Assembly (NCBI GenBank): GCA_027365345.1
Contig: DAHXNO010000185.1
Span: forward strand, 1-53,294
DNA length: 53,294 bases
Direction of reading: 5' to 3'
Source of the DNA: Granulicella sp.
GTDB taxonomy: Bacteria > Acidobacteriota > Terriglobia > Terriglobales > Acidobacteriaceae
Below the pieces are notes generated by a model. The model saw nothing but the letters and a program-made list of their open reading frames with translations, searched no databases and had not been told where the DNA came from. The position numbers and the translations under genes are program-made. Positions 9,367 through 18,767 of this stretch are shown piece by piece (position 1 is the first letter of the stretch; each line of letters opens with the position of its first letter).

Positions 9367-12108
9367 TCACGCAACCGTAAATCTGTACTGCCCGGAGCGC
9401 ACTTCCAGCACAATGTTCCCGCTGGTCTCCACGGCGGACACAATTCCCTCCGCGCGCATGAAACTCTGCTCCTTCCAAAGAATGTGGTCTCCTTCAGAGA
9501 TGCGCGTGCGGTGCCGTTGCAGCTTCGGCAGGTAGATTCGCGCCCGGCTGTTGGGAGGAATCTCGGCCGTCAGAACCAACGTGTTCGGGCTGGGCTTCTC
9601 CCATCCCGTCTTCAGCACTCCCTTCACCGTGGAAATCTCGGACTGGGCCCACGCCAGGCCCGAGAAATCAGGTCGAATATCCAGCGTGCTGAATCCGCCG
9701 CCGGTGGGTTGAATGCCGCAGATGTACTTGTGAAATAAATAGCCCGGATAGGAAGTCCACGCATGGTTGTACTCCCCGCTGTGGAAGGTCTCCCAATTGG
9801 TGTCATTGCCTGCCAGCATATCTTCGTAACGCGCCAGGTCCCGCACCACAAACTCTCCGAGCTGCCCGCTGTTCAAAGCGCCGCTATACCATGCGTCCCC
9901 GCCATAGCCGCCTATGTTTACCGGACCGGAGGTCTTGATGGAGCGAACCACCGCGTCTACCGCATCCTCCGGCGCCAGGTTGAATCGCAGGGCCCAGGCG
10001 CTGGCCAGAGCAAAATGGTCTCTTCGATCCGTCCGCGAGTAGTAATAACTCCCGCCGAACAGGTGCGTATTGATTCCCTTTTTTATGATCTCGCTCTGCC
10101 TGCGAAGATCCTCCGCCTCGCGGGTCTTGCCCAGAACGGCGGCAGCCTTGCCGGCAACGCATACGTTCTCGTAGTATTGGCAGTTCGTGGCGATGTTGTA
10201 CCCTCCACTGGGCATGGAGCCGCCGGCGTAATCGGAGATACGCCAATCATGCGGTTTCAGAACCGGGTTGATTAAGCCGGTCTTCTTGTCCTGGTACTGG
10301 CGGATCCATTTCAAAAAGGCCATCAGGTTGGGATAGTGGCTCTCTAAACATTGCCGGTCGCCGGAGAAAAGATAGTGCTGCCACAGCAGCATGGGCCAGT
10401 ACATCGACCACTCGGGGATCTGATAGATGGCGGCTGGGCTGCACGCGTAGAAATTACCTATGGGCAGTTGCTCGGCGGCGTAGTCCTGTAGAACCTTGTC
10501 GATGACCATCGTGTTCTTGTGGTTGTAGAGCAACACGCCGCCTACGTTCCAACTGTCGGCAAGCCACGGTGACTGCTCACGGTTGGCGTCGACGCTGATG
10601 ATCCCTTGCTGCACATTCTGCCGGGCGCTGCGCTCGCACATGGCAAAGATGTTGTTCAACAGATCGCTCGAGCAACGAAAGCAGCCTTTAACGTCCGCGC
10701 CCGTGTAAGCCCATACGGCACAGACGTCTGCTGAAGAGAGTTCGCCCTCGTATCCGGTGATTCGCAGCGTACGAAAGGTGGCATGTCTACCGACATTGGG
10801 TCGCCACGTCTCCACTCCGCCCTTGCAGGTGTACTGGTCCCATCCGGCCGATCCGCCTGTTCCTTGGAGCTGGAAGTACTCCACTCGAATCAGATCGCCG
10901 GGGCGATTGTTGCGCATCACCAACTGGAACCAGCCGTCATAGCACTTGCCAAAGTCCACCGACCAGATCGCGCCATCCTGCTTGATCCCGATGGGCCGAA
11001 GCTCTTGTTGCTCGGCCTGTTGCGCCACGAGCTGCGCGTGCAGTCTGTAATCCGAGCAGTCGACAGGGTTGGCCTTGCGCCACGCTGCATCGTCAAAGTG
11101 CAGCCCCGTCCATCCTTCCGGCTCCAATCGTGCGTCGTACTGGATGGCCGCGCGATTTCTACTTCCCCCGGCGCCGCCAAAGTACGTTGGGTTCGATTCC
11201 ACAAATCCGGTCCTGGGCGCTACCTTCCAGGTATCATCCGTCAAGACATCCAGGCGCGTGCCATCGGCGAATTCGATGTGGGCCTCAAGAATGAAGCAGG
11301 GTCGTGCGTTCACTCCAGAGTCATTCCAAGTGCCAAGCCAGTGGCCAACGGCAGCGAAGACGTTCGTGCCTTCGAGCAGCTTTTCTGTAATGTCATACGC
11401 AATGTATTGGCCAAAGCGAAACGGATCGCTTCGCGCTGGCCCCATGCCCAGGGACGCGCCGTTCAGGTACAAGAGATAGTCATTGTGAGCGCTCACGTAA
11501 GCGCGTGCCCGGCAGGGCTTCGCCGGAACCTGGAACACCTTGCGAACATAAGCGAAATGATCTTCGGATTCCGTCCCATCCCAGATATAGCTTGCCTTCC
11601 ACTCACCAACTGGCAAGCCGATGTCGAAGGTAGCGGTTTCGCTGTAGCGGCTCCTGCGGCCTCGGCCATCCCAGACGCAGACCTTCCACCAGTACCGCGA
11701 GCCGAAAATTAGAGGCCGGCCTCGATAGACCACCCCGGCAGACTGTCCGGAGACCACCTTGCCGCTGTCCCATAGATCGCCACGCCCCTGTGCCAGAAGT
11801 TGCGGAGCGGATGCCACCAACACCTGGTAGGCAGCCTGCACTTGGCTGCGGCCCGTGGGTGGAATCAGCCATGCTAGGCGAACGGCGCCGTTGTCGATCG
11901 CCAATGGGTTCTGAACGCCATTGGCCAGTAGACCCGCCGGCGCGGGAACCTCTTCTTTCGAAGTCCCGGCAGGACCTTGTATGGAGCCACTGGACAAACT
12001 TCCTTGGCGAAGCAGCCAATCAAGCGTTGGCGATCGGCCCATCAGCAACTGGGCGCAAACCAAAAAGCGGCGGCGGCTAAACCGTGCGAGCTTGGATGGT
12101 TCGAACAA
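9367..12108 (-). CDS. Alpha-L-rhamnosidase, GH78 family, probable Tat export
   Basis: A roughly 913-residue protein with the GH78 layout: N-terminal beta-sandwich (AWLIPPTGRSQVQAAYQVL...), a carbohydrate-binding-like domain (YVSAHNDYLLYLNG, LEGTNVFAAVGHWLG), an (alpha/alpha)6 catalytic domain with SVDANREQSPWLADSW in the place of the usual DCPQRDER..W..D region, and a C-terminal sandwich. It should release terminal alpha-L-rhamnose from pectin side chains, glycosides or bacterial polysaccharides. I propose the TTG at 12108: GGGAG lies seven bases upstream and it puts the twin-arginine motif SRRRFLV near the N-terminus. The frame is open to a GTG at 12183. It is divergent from the GH38 gene, suggesting a shared glycan-degradation locus. 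Confidence 0.9.
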   Translation of the reverse strand: MFEPSKLARFSRRRFLVCAQLLMGRSPTLDWLLRQGSLSSGSIQGPAGTSKEEVPAPAGLLANGVQNPLAIDNGAVRLAWLIPPTGRSQVQAAYQVLVASAPQLLAQGRGDLWDSGKVVSGQSAGVVYRGRPLIFGSRYWWKVCVWDGRGRRSRYSETATFDIGLPVGEWKASYIWDGTESEDHFAYVRKVFQVPAKPCRARAYVSAHNDYLLYLNGASLGMGPARSDPFRFGQYIAYDITEKLLEGTNVFAAVGHWLGTWNDSGVNARPCFILEAHIEFADGTRLDVLTDDTWKVAPRTGFVESNPTYFGGAGGSRNRAAIQYDARLEPEGWTGLHFDDAAWRKANPVDCSDYRLHAQLVAQQAEQQELRPIGIKQDGAIWSVDFGKCYDGWFQLVMRNNRPGDLIRVEYFQLQGTGGSAGWDQYTCKGGVETWRPNVGRHATFRTLRITGYEGELSSADVCAVWAYTGADVKGCFRCSSDLLNNIFAMCERSARQNVQQGIISVDANREQSPWLADSWNVGGVLLYNHKNTMVIDKVLQDYAAEQLPIGNFYACSPAAIYQIPEWSMYWPMLLWQHYLFSGDRQCLESHYPNLMAFLKWIRQYQDKKTGLINPVLKPHDWRISDYAGGSMPSGGYNIATNCQYYENVCVAGKAAAVLGKTREAEDLRRQSEIIKKGINTHLFGGSYYYSRTDRRDHFALASAWALRFNLAPEDAVDAVVRSIKTSGPVNIGGYGGDAWYSGALNSGQLGEFVVRDLARYEDMLAGNDTNWETFHSGEYNHAWTSYPGYLFHKYICGIQPTGGGFSTLDIRPDFSGLAWAQSEISTVKGVLKTGWEKPSPNTLVLTAEIPPNSRARIYLPKLQRHRTRISEGDHILWKEQSFMRAEGIVSAVETSGNIVLEVRSGQYRFTVA

Positions 12109-12788
12109 CGGCGATCTCCCGTCTCCGGCCCAACTCTGCCTTGGACCAAGGCTTGCCTTCCTTATCCCTCTTGTACGTCCCACCCGAAATGCGGATCAAG
12201 ACCAAAGAAAAGAACCAGCTTGTTGTGTTCAAAGTCTACAACCCTGCCGGGATCGCGGCCTTTGCTGGCTACCGTTCCTCTAGCGCAAGCACAGTTCGTC
12301 TCAAATCGCGCCCTGTCTGCTCCTTCTCTCGCGGACAATCACCAGCTCTGGCGGAAAATTACAAGCCTTGCTCGGCATGCCTCAAGCGAACCGTCTCACT
12401 GGCAAATACCACTCTTCGGACCTCCTACCAGAACGGCTCGTGAAGCGGACGACTCCTCGTTCCTGTTCGGGCAAAACAGAACCCGCACGGGTTCACAAAT
12501 TCATCGCTTCACCAAGCCGGGCTGGGGCGTCATTCCGGTGCCCCTCCGTGCTCCGGAGTCATCGCTATCCAGCAAGTTCCATTCCTACCCGGGCTCGCAT
12601 GCAACAAACAGGCAGATCCCCTGAACACAGGAGTAATCTACAGGCAAGAACTCCTCTCAAAAGGGAGAAGCTCTTCCCCATGCTGCGCCTGGCCAGCCTG
12701 TGCAACACCCTCATAACATTGCGCGGACACTTCCAAATCAAGCAGCAGAGTTCCTTTGGTAAATTGTGGATCGTGGAGAAACCTGATC
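12109..12788. other. Long divergent intergenic region between GH78 and GH38 genes
   Basis: About 600-680 bases (depending on the GH78 start) separate the two divergent glycosidase genes. It must carry both promoters and probably operator sites for a glycan-responsive regulator, but I could not pick out a palindrome or promoter with confidence. No gene-like frame with a ribosome site is present. Confidence 0.5.
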
Positions 12789-15700
12789 ATGTCGAAGAGA
12801 TTTCTAGTCGGAGTCGTTCTGTTATCTTCCGCCCTTCTGGCGGCCCGCGGCGCCTTTGGGGACCAGACCGCCGGAAACCAGAACTCTGTCATCTTCAAGC
12901 TGGGAAAGTTTGACCGCTCCTCATTCGAGTTCTCCTCCGGCGCTCCCAAACAACCGGTAACCTTCATCGTCGGTGAGAGCAACCCGGCAAAGGACTGGTA
13001 TGCCACGCAGCCGGCGGTCTTCAAATCCGTCTCTGGAGAAACCGGCGCGGATGCAGCTTCAGCGCCCAGAGCGATCCAGTTCTCTCTTGAGAGCGTCCCT
13101 CACGGGACCTTTCGGCTTCGCATCTCTTTGCTCATCGAGTCCCCCAGCGTGCCTGCACTTCGCGTTGATATCAACGGCCGCCAAGGTCTGCTCTACCTGC
13201 ACCCCAGGCTCGACTACAACAACGGCGAGCAGGGAGATTCCTTTTACGCGGCCTACTCCCATGCAGACGTGAGCTTCGATCTTCCCGCACGCTACTTGAA
13301 AAAAGGTAAAAATACCATCGCGTTCCAGGCGGTGGAAGAGGCCAGCCAGACCATCCCCGGCGCCAGCCTCACCTATGACGCCCTGGAACTCGATCGCATC
13401 CCCGGCCATCCCAGTCCCTCTTCAGCTCGGATCGAACCTACCATCTTCTTTCATCAGCAGAACGGCAGCGCCGTGGAACAGGTGAACGTCTTCATCACCT
13501 CCGCTGGCCCGCTGCAAGCCGGAGCCGAGGTAGAGCTCACACTTAACGGCAAAACCTATCGCCAGGCTGCTCCCGGCAATCAGGATCTCGGTGACGAGAA
13601 GCTCGTCTTTTCGCTGCCTGCCTTTCCCAGCGGTGCAGAGGCGCAGCTTCGCTGGAGCGCTGGGGGACGCCACCAGCATCTTGAAGCAGCCATCAGCCCG
13701 CAGAAGAAGTGGACCATCTTTCTAGTGCCGGAGATCCACCTCGACGTAGGCTACTCAGACTACCAGGGCAAGGTGGCCGCCATTCACAGCCAGGATATCG
13801 ATGAGGCGCTGGGAATGATCCAACGCAATGCCAACTTCCGATACAGCCTGGATGGAGAGTGGGACCTGGACCAGTTCTTTCGAACCCACACCGTCGCCGA
13901 CCAGGATCGCGCCATCCAGGCTATCCAGAACCACCAGGTCTACGTTCCCGCACAGTATGCCAATCTGCTCACCGGCTTTCCCACCGCTGAAACGCTGATT
14001 CGCTCTCTCTATCCCAGTGCAAACTTCAGCCGCGAGCATCAAACTCCCTTCAACTACGCGAACATCACGGATGTTCCCTCCTTTTCCTGGTCCTACGCCT
14101 CCATTCTGGCCGCTGCGGGAGTTCAGGATCTTGCCGCTGGCAGCGACAACTACCGTGGTCCCGTGCTGCTTCAGGGCCGGTTAAACCAGAGTTCGCCCAT
14201 GTGGTGGCAGGGTCCGGACGGAGGCAAAGTGCTTCTCTGGTACTCCCGCCACTACATGCATATGCAGCTTTTCTTTGGGCTGCCGCAGGTGCTGGATGCC
14301 GGCCGCGACACCTTGCCGCTCTTCCTTCAGATGTATGAGCATCCCAGCTACGTCGGCAATCAGACCCTGATGTACGGGACCCAGGTAGAAAACTCGGACC
14401 TCTTTCTCCAGCAGGCGCAACTGGTTCAGCAATGGAATCAGGTCTACGCGTATCCTCACCTGGAGTACTCCGGCTTCCACCACGCGCTGCGATCCATCCA
14501 GCAGCAGTTTGGGAGCAACATTCCCACCATCCAGGGAGACGGCGGCCCCTACTGGGAGGACGGTATCGCGTCAGATGCGTACTATGCGGGCATGGAGCGC
14601 TGGAATGAAGCACTCGCCCCCACAGCGGAAAAGTTCGCCACGCTCACGTCGATCGTGAATCCGCGGCTGCAAGCCGACAAGAGCGCTCTGGACCGCATGT
14701 GGCGAAACATGGTCCTGATGGATGAGCACACCTGGGACTCGTACAACAGCATCACCGACCCCACCAGCATGGAAGCGGTCGATCAACTGGCGCTCAAGGA
14801 TCAATACGCCGTCCGCGCTCGCAGCCTGGCGGACTTCATCACCCGGAACAGTATGGCGAGCCTCGCCAACGCCATTCCGGCAGGTGCGGGGAAGGTCATC
14901 GTCTTCAACAGTCTCAACTGGAAGCGGAGCAATCTCGTTGCGATGGATATCGGGAAGAAATCCGATCTGGTCGATACAGCAACCGGGCAGAAGGTTCCAT
15001 TGCAAATCCTCAGCAGCGGGCCAGACTTTAACCACATCCAGTTTGTAGCCGCCGATGTCCCCGCGATGGGCTACAAGATATACAAGACGCAGTCTGCAAC
15101 TTCTCCGGCTCCCGTCCCTGCCACAAACCACAGCCTCACGATGGAGAACTCGTTCTACCGGATTACTCTTGATCCCACAACGGGCTCCGTCAGAAGCATC
15201 TTTGACAAGCAACTGCAACGCGAGCTGGTCAACGCCAACAGCCCCTATCGATTCGGACAATACCTCTACGTCACGGGCGGCGATAAAGCGCCGAACACCA
15301 TCCTGCAGTACAGCCACGTCTATCCCACGCCAAACCTCGTCGTCCACCCTGCGGTAGAGGGCAGCCTCATCTCCGTCTCCCGTACGCCCTATGGATGGGT
15401 AGCGCGGATGCGGAGCCAAGACCTCAACACTCCCGAAATCGACACCCGGATCCGGCTCTTCGATGCAACCAAAAAAATTGAGTTTATCGAAGACATTCAG
15501 AAGCGGAACGTCGATACCAAGGAGGGTGTGTACTTCGCCTTCCCCTTCTCCATGGATCATCCGCAGTTCCAATACGAGATTCAAAATGGAGTAGTCAACC
15601 CGGCGAAGAACATGTACCCCGGTGCTGGGCATGAGTGGTTCTCCGTGCAGCACTGGATCGCGCTACAGCAGAACGGGCTCTCGGTGGCCCTGCTCCCGCT

Positions 15701-16340
15701 CGACGCTGCGCTGGCGACCTTCGGCGACATCAACCGCGGAGCGTGGCCACAGCAGTTTGGCGACCGGCCCGGCAATGTCTTTTCCTACATCATGAACAAC
15801 TACTGGGACACGAACTATCGAGCCGGACAAGGCGGCCACTTTGAGTTCCATTACGTCCTCACCAGCGCCTCTGCCACCAACCCACCTGCGCTGAGCCGGC
15901 TGGGATGGGAGGAGATCACTCCTCTTGAGGCGGACACCGTAACCACTCAGGACAAAGCGTTGACGTCCTCTGAAGAGGAGGAGCGAAGCAGTCTGCTGGC
16001 CAACAACATGGTGGCGCAGTCGGGAGCGGCCTGTGTTCTGAATGCGCATCAGGATAGCTTTCTGGATGGGAATGATCCGGATCTTCTGTTTGATACCTGG
16101 AAGCCGGCGGAGGATGGGAATGGCTCAATCCTGCGCTTTCTGGATCTGGGCGGAGGGCCGCGCACGGTCTGGGTGCGGTTGCCGTATCTGCATCTGAAGG
16201 CGGCGTGGCAGACTGACTCCGTGGAGAAAGAAGAGCAGCAGCTTCCGCTGAGCGGGGACAGCGGCTTCCACTTTATGGTTCACCCACATGAGATTGTCTC
16301 TGTGCGGGTTGTCGGCACGGACGTCTGCGAGGCAAAGTGA
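12789..16340 (+). CDS. Secreted GH38-type alpha-mannosidase with N-terminal rhamnogalacturonan-lyase-like domain
   Basis: 1183 residues from the ATG at 12789, with GGAGA just upstream and a signal peptide MSKRFLVGVVLLSSALLAARGA. Residues about 30-200 (FKLGKFDRSSFEF..., YLKKGKNTIAFQAV) resemble the carbohydrate-binding-like domain III of PL4 rhamnogalacturonan lyases. The catalytic part has PEIHLDVGYSD with zinc-ligand candidates His317 and Asp319, Asp428 in ITDVPSFSWS as candidate nucleophile, and DEHTWDSYNS later. The C-terminal third is the GH38 beta-sandwich region. It likely removes alpha-mannosyl or similar units outside the cytoplasm. It diverges from the GH78 gene. Substrate is unknown; family placement is from motifs. 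Confidence 0.85.
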   Translation: MSKRFLVGVVLLSSALLAARGAFGDQTAGNQNSVIFKLGKFDRSSFEFSSGAPKQPVTFIVGESNPAKDWYATQPAVFKSVSGETGADAASAPRAIQFSLESVPHGTFRLRISLLIESPSVPALRVDINGRQGLLYLHPRLDYNNGEQGDSFYAAYSHADVSFDLPARYLKKGKNTIAFQAVEEASQTIPGASLTYDALELDRIPGHPSPSSARIEPTIFFHQQNGSAVEQVNVFITSAGPLQAGAEVELTLNGKTYRQAAPGNQDLGDEKLVFSLPAFPSGAEAQLRWSAGGRHQHLEAAISPQKKWTIFLVPEIHLDVGYSDYQGKVAAIHSQDIDEALGMIQRNANFRYSLDGEWDLDQFFRTHTVADQDRAIQAIQNHQVYVPAQYANLLTGFPTAETLIRSLYPSANFSREHQTPFNYANITDVPSFSWSYASILAAAGVQDLAAGSDNYRGPVLLQGRLNQSSPMWWQGPDGGKVLLWYSRHYMHMQLFFGLPQVLDAGRDTLPLFLQMYEHPSYVGNQTLMYGTQVENSDLFLQQAQLVQQWNQVYAYPHLEYSGFHHALRSIQQQFGSNIPTIQGDGGPYWEDGIASDAYYAGMERWNEALAPTAEKFATLTSIVNPRLQADKSALDRMWRNMVLMDEHTWDSYNSITDPTSMEAVDQLALKDQYAVRARSLADFITRNSMASLANAIPAGAGKVIVFNSLNWKRSNLVAMDIGKKSDLVDTATGQKVPLQILSSGPDFNHIQFVAADVPAMGYKIYKTQSATSPAPVPATNHSLTMENSFYRITLDPTTGSVRSIFDKQLQRELVNANSPYRFGQYLYVTGGDKAPNTILQYSHVYPTPNLVVHPAVEGSLISVSRTPYGWVARMRSQDLNTPEIDTRIRLFDATKKIEFIEDIQKRNVDTKEGVYFAFPFSMDHPQFQYEIQNGVVNPAKNMYPGAGHEWFSVQHWIALQQNGLSVALLPLDAALATFGDINRGAWPQQFGDRPGNVFSYIMNNYWDTNYRAGQGGHFEFHYVLTSASATNPPALSRLGWEEITPLEADTVTTQDKALTSSEEEERSSLLANNMVAQSGAACVLNAHQDSFLDGNDPDLLFDTWKPAEDGNGSILRFLDLGGGPRTVWVRLPYLHLKAAWQTDSVEKEEQQLPLSGDSGFHFMVHPHEIVSVRVVGTDVCEAK

Positions 16341-16482
16341 GTGCCCTGTGCTTGAGCATGGGCCTGGTTGCTTGCAGCCGCGGCGACAAAGGACGACCGT
16401 CGAGACGACGTTTAAGTTCTGCCTGCGACGGGGCGTGGAAGAAGCAGTTCGGTCACTCGATGCTGCTCCAGTCCAAAGCGTC

Positions 16483-16535
16483 TTGGGGGGAGAAAAGGTG
16501 TTCCGGATAAGCTCCAGAGCCTTTTCTCCCCCAAA
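16483..16535. terminator. Long hairpin between convergent genes, probable bidirectional terminator
   Basis: TTGGGGGGAGAAAAGG (16483-16498) pairs with CCTTTTCTCCCCCAAA (16520-16535) at 15 of 16 positions around a 21-base loop. It lies between the GH38 gene (plus) and the lipoprotein gene (minus), whose ends converge. The A/T-rich outer bases are not a clean U-run. Confidence 0.5.
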
Positions 16536-16595
16536 GGTCGTTAGCGAACGTTCTTCGCGCCGACGGGCTTTCTCTAGCCTGAGGGTTTGCTCCCG

Positions 16596-16627
16596 CCGCC
16601 CTTGAACCTTGTGTTTGCCAAGGGCGG
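16596..16627. terminator. Second hairpin in the same convergent gap
   Basis: CCGCCCTTG (16596-16604) and CAAGGGCGG (16619-16627) form a perfect 9-bp stem with a 14-base loop. With the hairpin at 16483-16535 it accounts for most of the structure in the roughly 400-base gap 16341-16744, where I see no gene. Confidence 0.4.
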
Positions 16628-16744
16628 TTGGATTAAGGGACAGAGAGTCAGATTATCGAAGCGGATCCAGGCCATCCCTTTAAGGTGCGGTCTGCGTGCG
16701 GCAGGCCGCTTGAGTGAAGCTACGGCAACCACATTGTTGCAGCA

Positions 16745-18556
16745 CTACCAGTTCCAGCCCTGACTCTGGTTCATCGTCTGGAGGGCGGTGAGCACCTGAG
16801 CTGGTGAGCCGACAAGGAGGAAGACATCACACGTGACGCTTTCATCAATGTTTGGACCGGCATGGTTGGGCGCCAGCAATCCACTAAAGCGAACCACCGG
16901 CACAATTGTTGTGAATTTGGCGTTGTATGTAACTCCGTTCAATGTCTCCGTGTTCGGAGCTGCCACAGGTGCATAGCTTGTGATTCCCATATAGGAGGGA
17001 ACGGTAGAAACTCGACGGTCTAAGGTGATGCTCTTGCCAGTGGTGACGTCTGTTTCCGTGATCTGCTGCGCGTTCACCGGATCCGTCTGGGGAAGATACA
17101 TGGCAATGATGGTATTTGGCTGGGATGGATTTTCAAGGGCCACGACGGATGCACAGGGTGAGGTGGCAGTGCCGGGAGTGATGTAGGCGTGATAGACGAG
17201 ACCGCCTGTTTGTAGATTCACAGGCTGAGGGTTCGACCATCCAGTGCAGGTTGAATTCAGCGTGAGATAGTCCGTGTAACCGGCGTTGAGCTGGATGCGC
17301 ATGCCGGTGTCAAACTGCCCAATGCCCAGGTCTATATCGGTCAACGTTACTGTGGAGAGCGAGTTGGAGCTGGCAACGTTGCTATAGGCTTGGAGGCCCT
17401 CATAAGATGCGGTGTTTTTGAGAACCGGGGTGTTTGGGTTGGTGGGGGTGGCATAAGTGGCGGCAGGACCAAACTCATAGATTGGGCTGAAATTGGAGCT
17501 TGTCTGCGGTGTTTGCCATGTTGTGGCTCCAGGATTGACGGTTCCACCGGGATCCTGCAGATAGGTCAGCATGAAGTCATACTCAAATATAGACGCCGTG
17601 TTGCCACCGAGGTTGCTGGCATCCTGATAGAAACCCTGGAAACTAAACTCGCTGGCGAGCTGCTGGTTACCGGAGATATTGGCTGATTGCTCCTGGGTGA
17701 ATATCCCATTGGTGACAGTGCTGGTGTTGCATGAGGGGATGGGATTGGTGGCACTGGGATCGTAGTAGCTGAGCGGGAAGAAGCAGAAACCGGGATTGAG
17801 GAAGAGCGGCAAAGAGTATGGAGCGATGTTGATGCGACCGCCGGGACCTTCTGAGGATGGGGTGAGGGTGAGGGTGACTGGCGTACCGACTCCATCTATA
17901 ATGCCCGCCTGGGTGGGGTTATAAAAGCTAGAGTGGAGGCTATCGCGGAGATCGCTCTGGAAGCCACGGCCGTAAGCGATGGCAATGAGGTTTCCATTGG
18001 CGTCGGAGCCCATGTTGAGGTAGTCTACGTAGCCGCCCCCATTACAGTCCGCGCCGAGGGTGACGCCCTGGCTGGTGATGGTGGCTTGATGGGCTGAAAA
18101 GTCACTGACGGCGTATTCGACCTGGGGATTCCAGCCTGCACAGGAATTGGCTGAGGCTGTATTGGCAGTATAGGTTTGGGTGGTTACTGTGGAGATGCTT
18201 CCGCTGGAGTCTTGAGCGACGGCGTTGATGGTGGCTCCGCCCAGCAGGGTGAAGCAGGGGGTGGTGGCGCTGGCAGTGCATGTGGTTCCATTGATGGCTG
18301 AAGGCGTGCTTCCGTTCAGGGTGTAGATGATGGTGGTTCCGGATTCTGTATCGGTTATGTAGACCGGTGTGTTACCTGAAACCGTCGTATTGGTCGGGGA
18401 GATAGTGGGCGCAGTGACGGAAGACACCGGAGGCGTGGGTGTCGTGCTTCCGGATGAGGCCGAGCTACTGCAACCCGATGAGCCAAAACACGCGATGAGC
18501 ACAAGGCTAGATAAACCAGCGCGGCACAAGAGATTGATTCGTAGGGCGTGATGCAA
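16745..18556 (-). CDS. Large secreted lipoprotein with chitobiase C-terminal-like (CHB_HEX) repeat, function unknown
   Basis: I place the start at the TTG at 18556: AAAGGAGG lies nine bases upstream, and the product then starts with a compact lipoprotein signal ending ACFGSSGC; the frame is open to 18607. After a Ser/Thr/Pro-rich linker, residues near 50-135 (ISPTNTTVSGNTPVYI, TIIYTLNGSTPS, GATINAVAQDSSG) match the small beta-sandwich often labelled CHB_HEX_C, common as a spacer in secreted proteins. The remaining 450 residues are rich in Asn, Thr, Ser and Tyr, suggest beta structure, and are not recognised. It is probably an outer-membrane or surface protein. An IS4-type element ends only 67 bases upstream of the start codon, so the native promoter may be displaced. 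Confidence 0.8.
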   Translation of the reverse strand: MHHALRINLLCRAGLSSLVLIACFGSSGCSSSASSGSTTPTPPVSSVTAPTISPTNTTVSGNTPVYITDTESGTTIIYTLNGSTPSAINGTTCTASATTPCFTLLGGATINAVAQDSSGSISTVTTQTYTANTASANSCAGWNPQVEYAVSDFSAHQATITSQGVTLGADCNGGGYVDYLNMGSDANGNLIAIAYGRGFQSDLRDSLHSSFYNPTQAGIIDGVGTPVTLTLTPSSEGPGGRINIAPYSLPLFLNPGFCFFPLSYYDPSATNPIPSCNTSTVTNGIFTQEQSANISGNQQLASEFSFQGFYQDASNLGGNTASIFEYDFMLTYLQDPGGTVNPGATTWQTPQTSSNFSPIYEFGPAATYATPTNPNTPVLKNTASYEGLQAYSNVASSNSLSTVTLTDIDLGIGQFDTGMRIQLNAGYTDYLTLNSTCTGWSNPQPVNLQTGGLVYHAYITPGTATSPCASVVALENPSQPNTIIAMYLPQTDPVNAQQITETDVTTGKSITLDRRVSTVPSYMGITSYAPVAAPNTETLNGVTYNAKFTTIVPVVRFSGLLAPNHAGPNIDESVTCDVFLLVGSPAQVLTALQTMNQSQGWNW

Positions 18557-18623
18557 AAATAAGGTCCTCCTTTGAGGTTCAATGATATGTCCCATGGACT
18601 GCGCCATTGAGTCAACATAAGTC

Positions 18624-18643
18624 CAGGACTTTTCCCAGAATTT
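18624..18643 (+). repeat. Left terminal inverted repeat of the IS4-family element
   Basis: CAGGACTTTTCCCAGAATTT; the reverse complement of the right end differs only at position 10 (T versus G). Confidence 0.85.
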
Positions 18644-18767
18644 GCAGGTCTTGGAGCGTAACTACTTTAGAACGAGAGAGATGTCTTGATCTGGAAGTGG
18701 CAGGGGCGCGATTCGTGGTAGAAGGGATTTTCAACCAAGAAAATTCATCTACCCAGAGGCGCCCCCG

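Noticed and set aside
11180-11215. tRNA T-arm-like GGGTTCGATTCC
   Set aside because: It lies inside the GH78 coding sequence and no acceptor or anticodon stem pairs around it.
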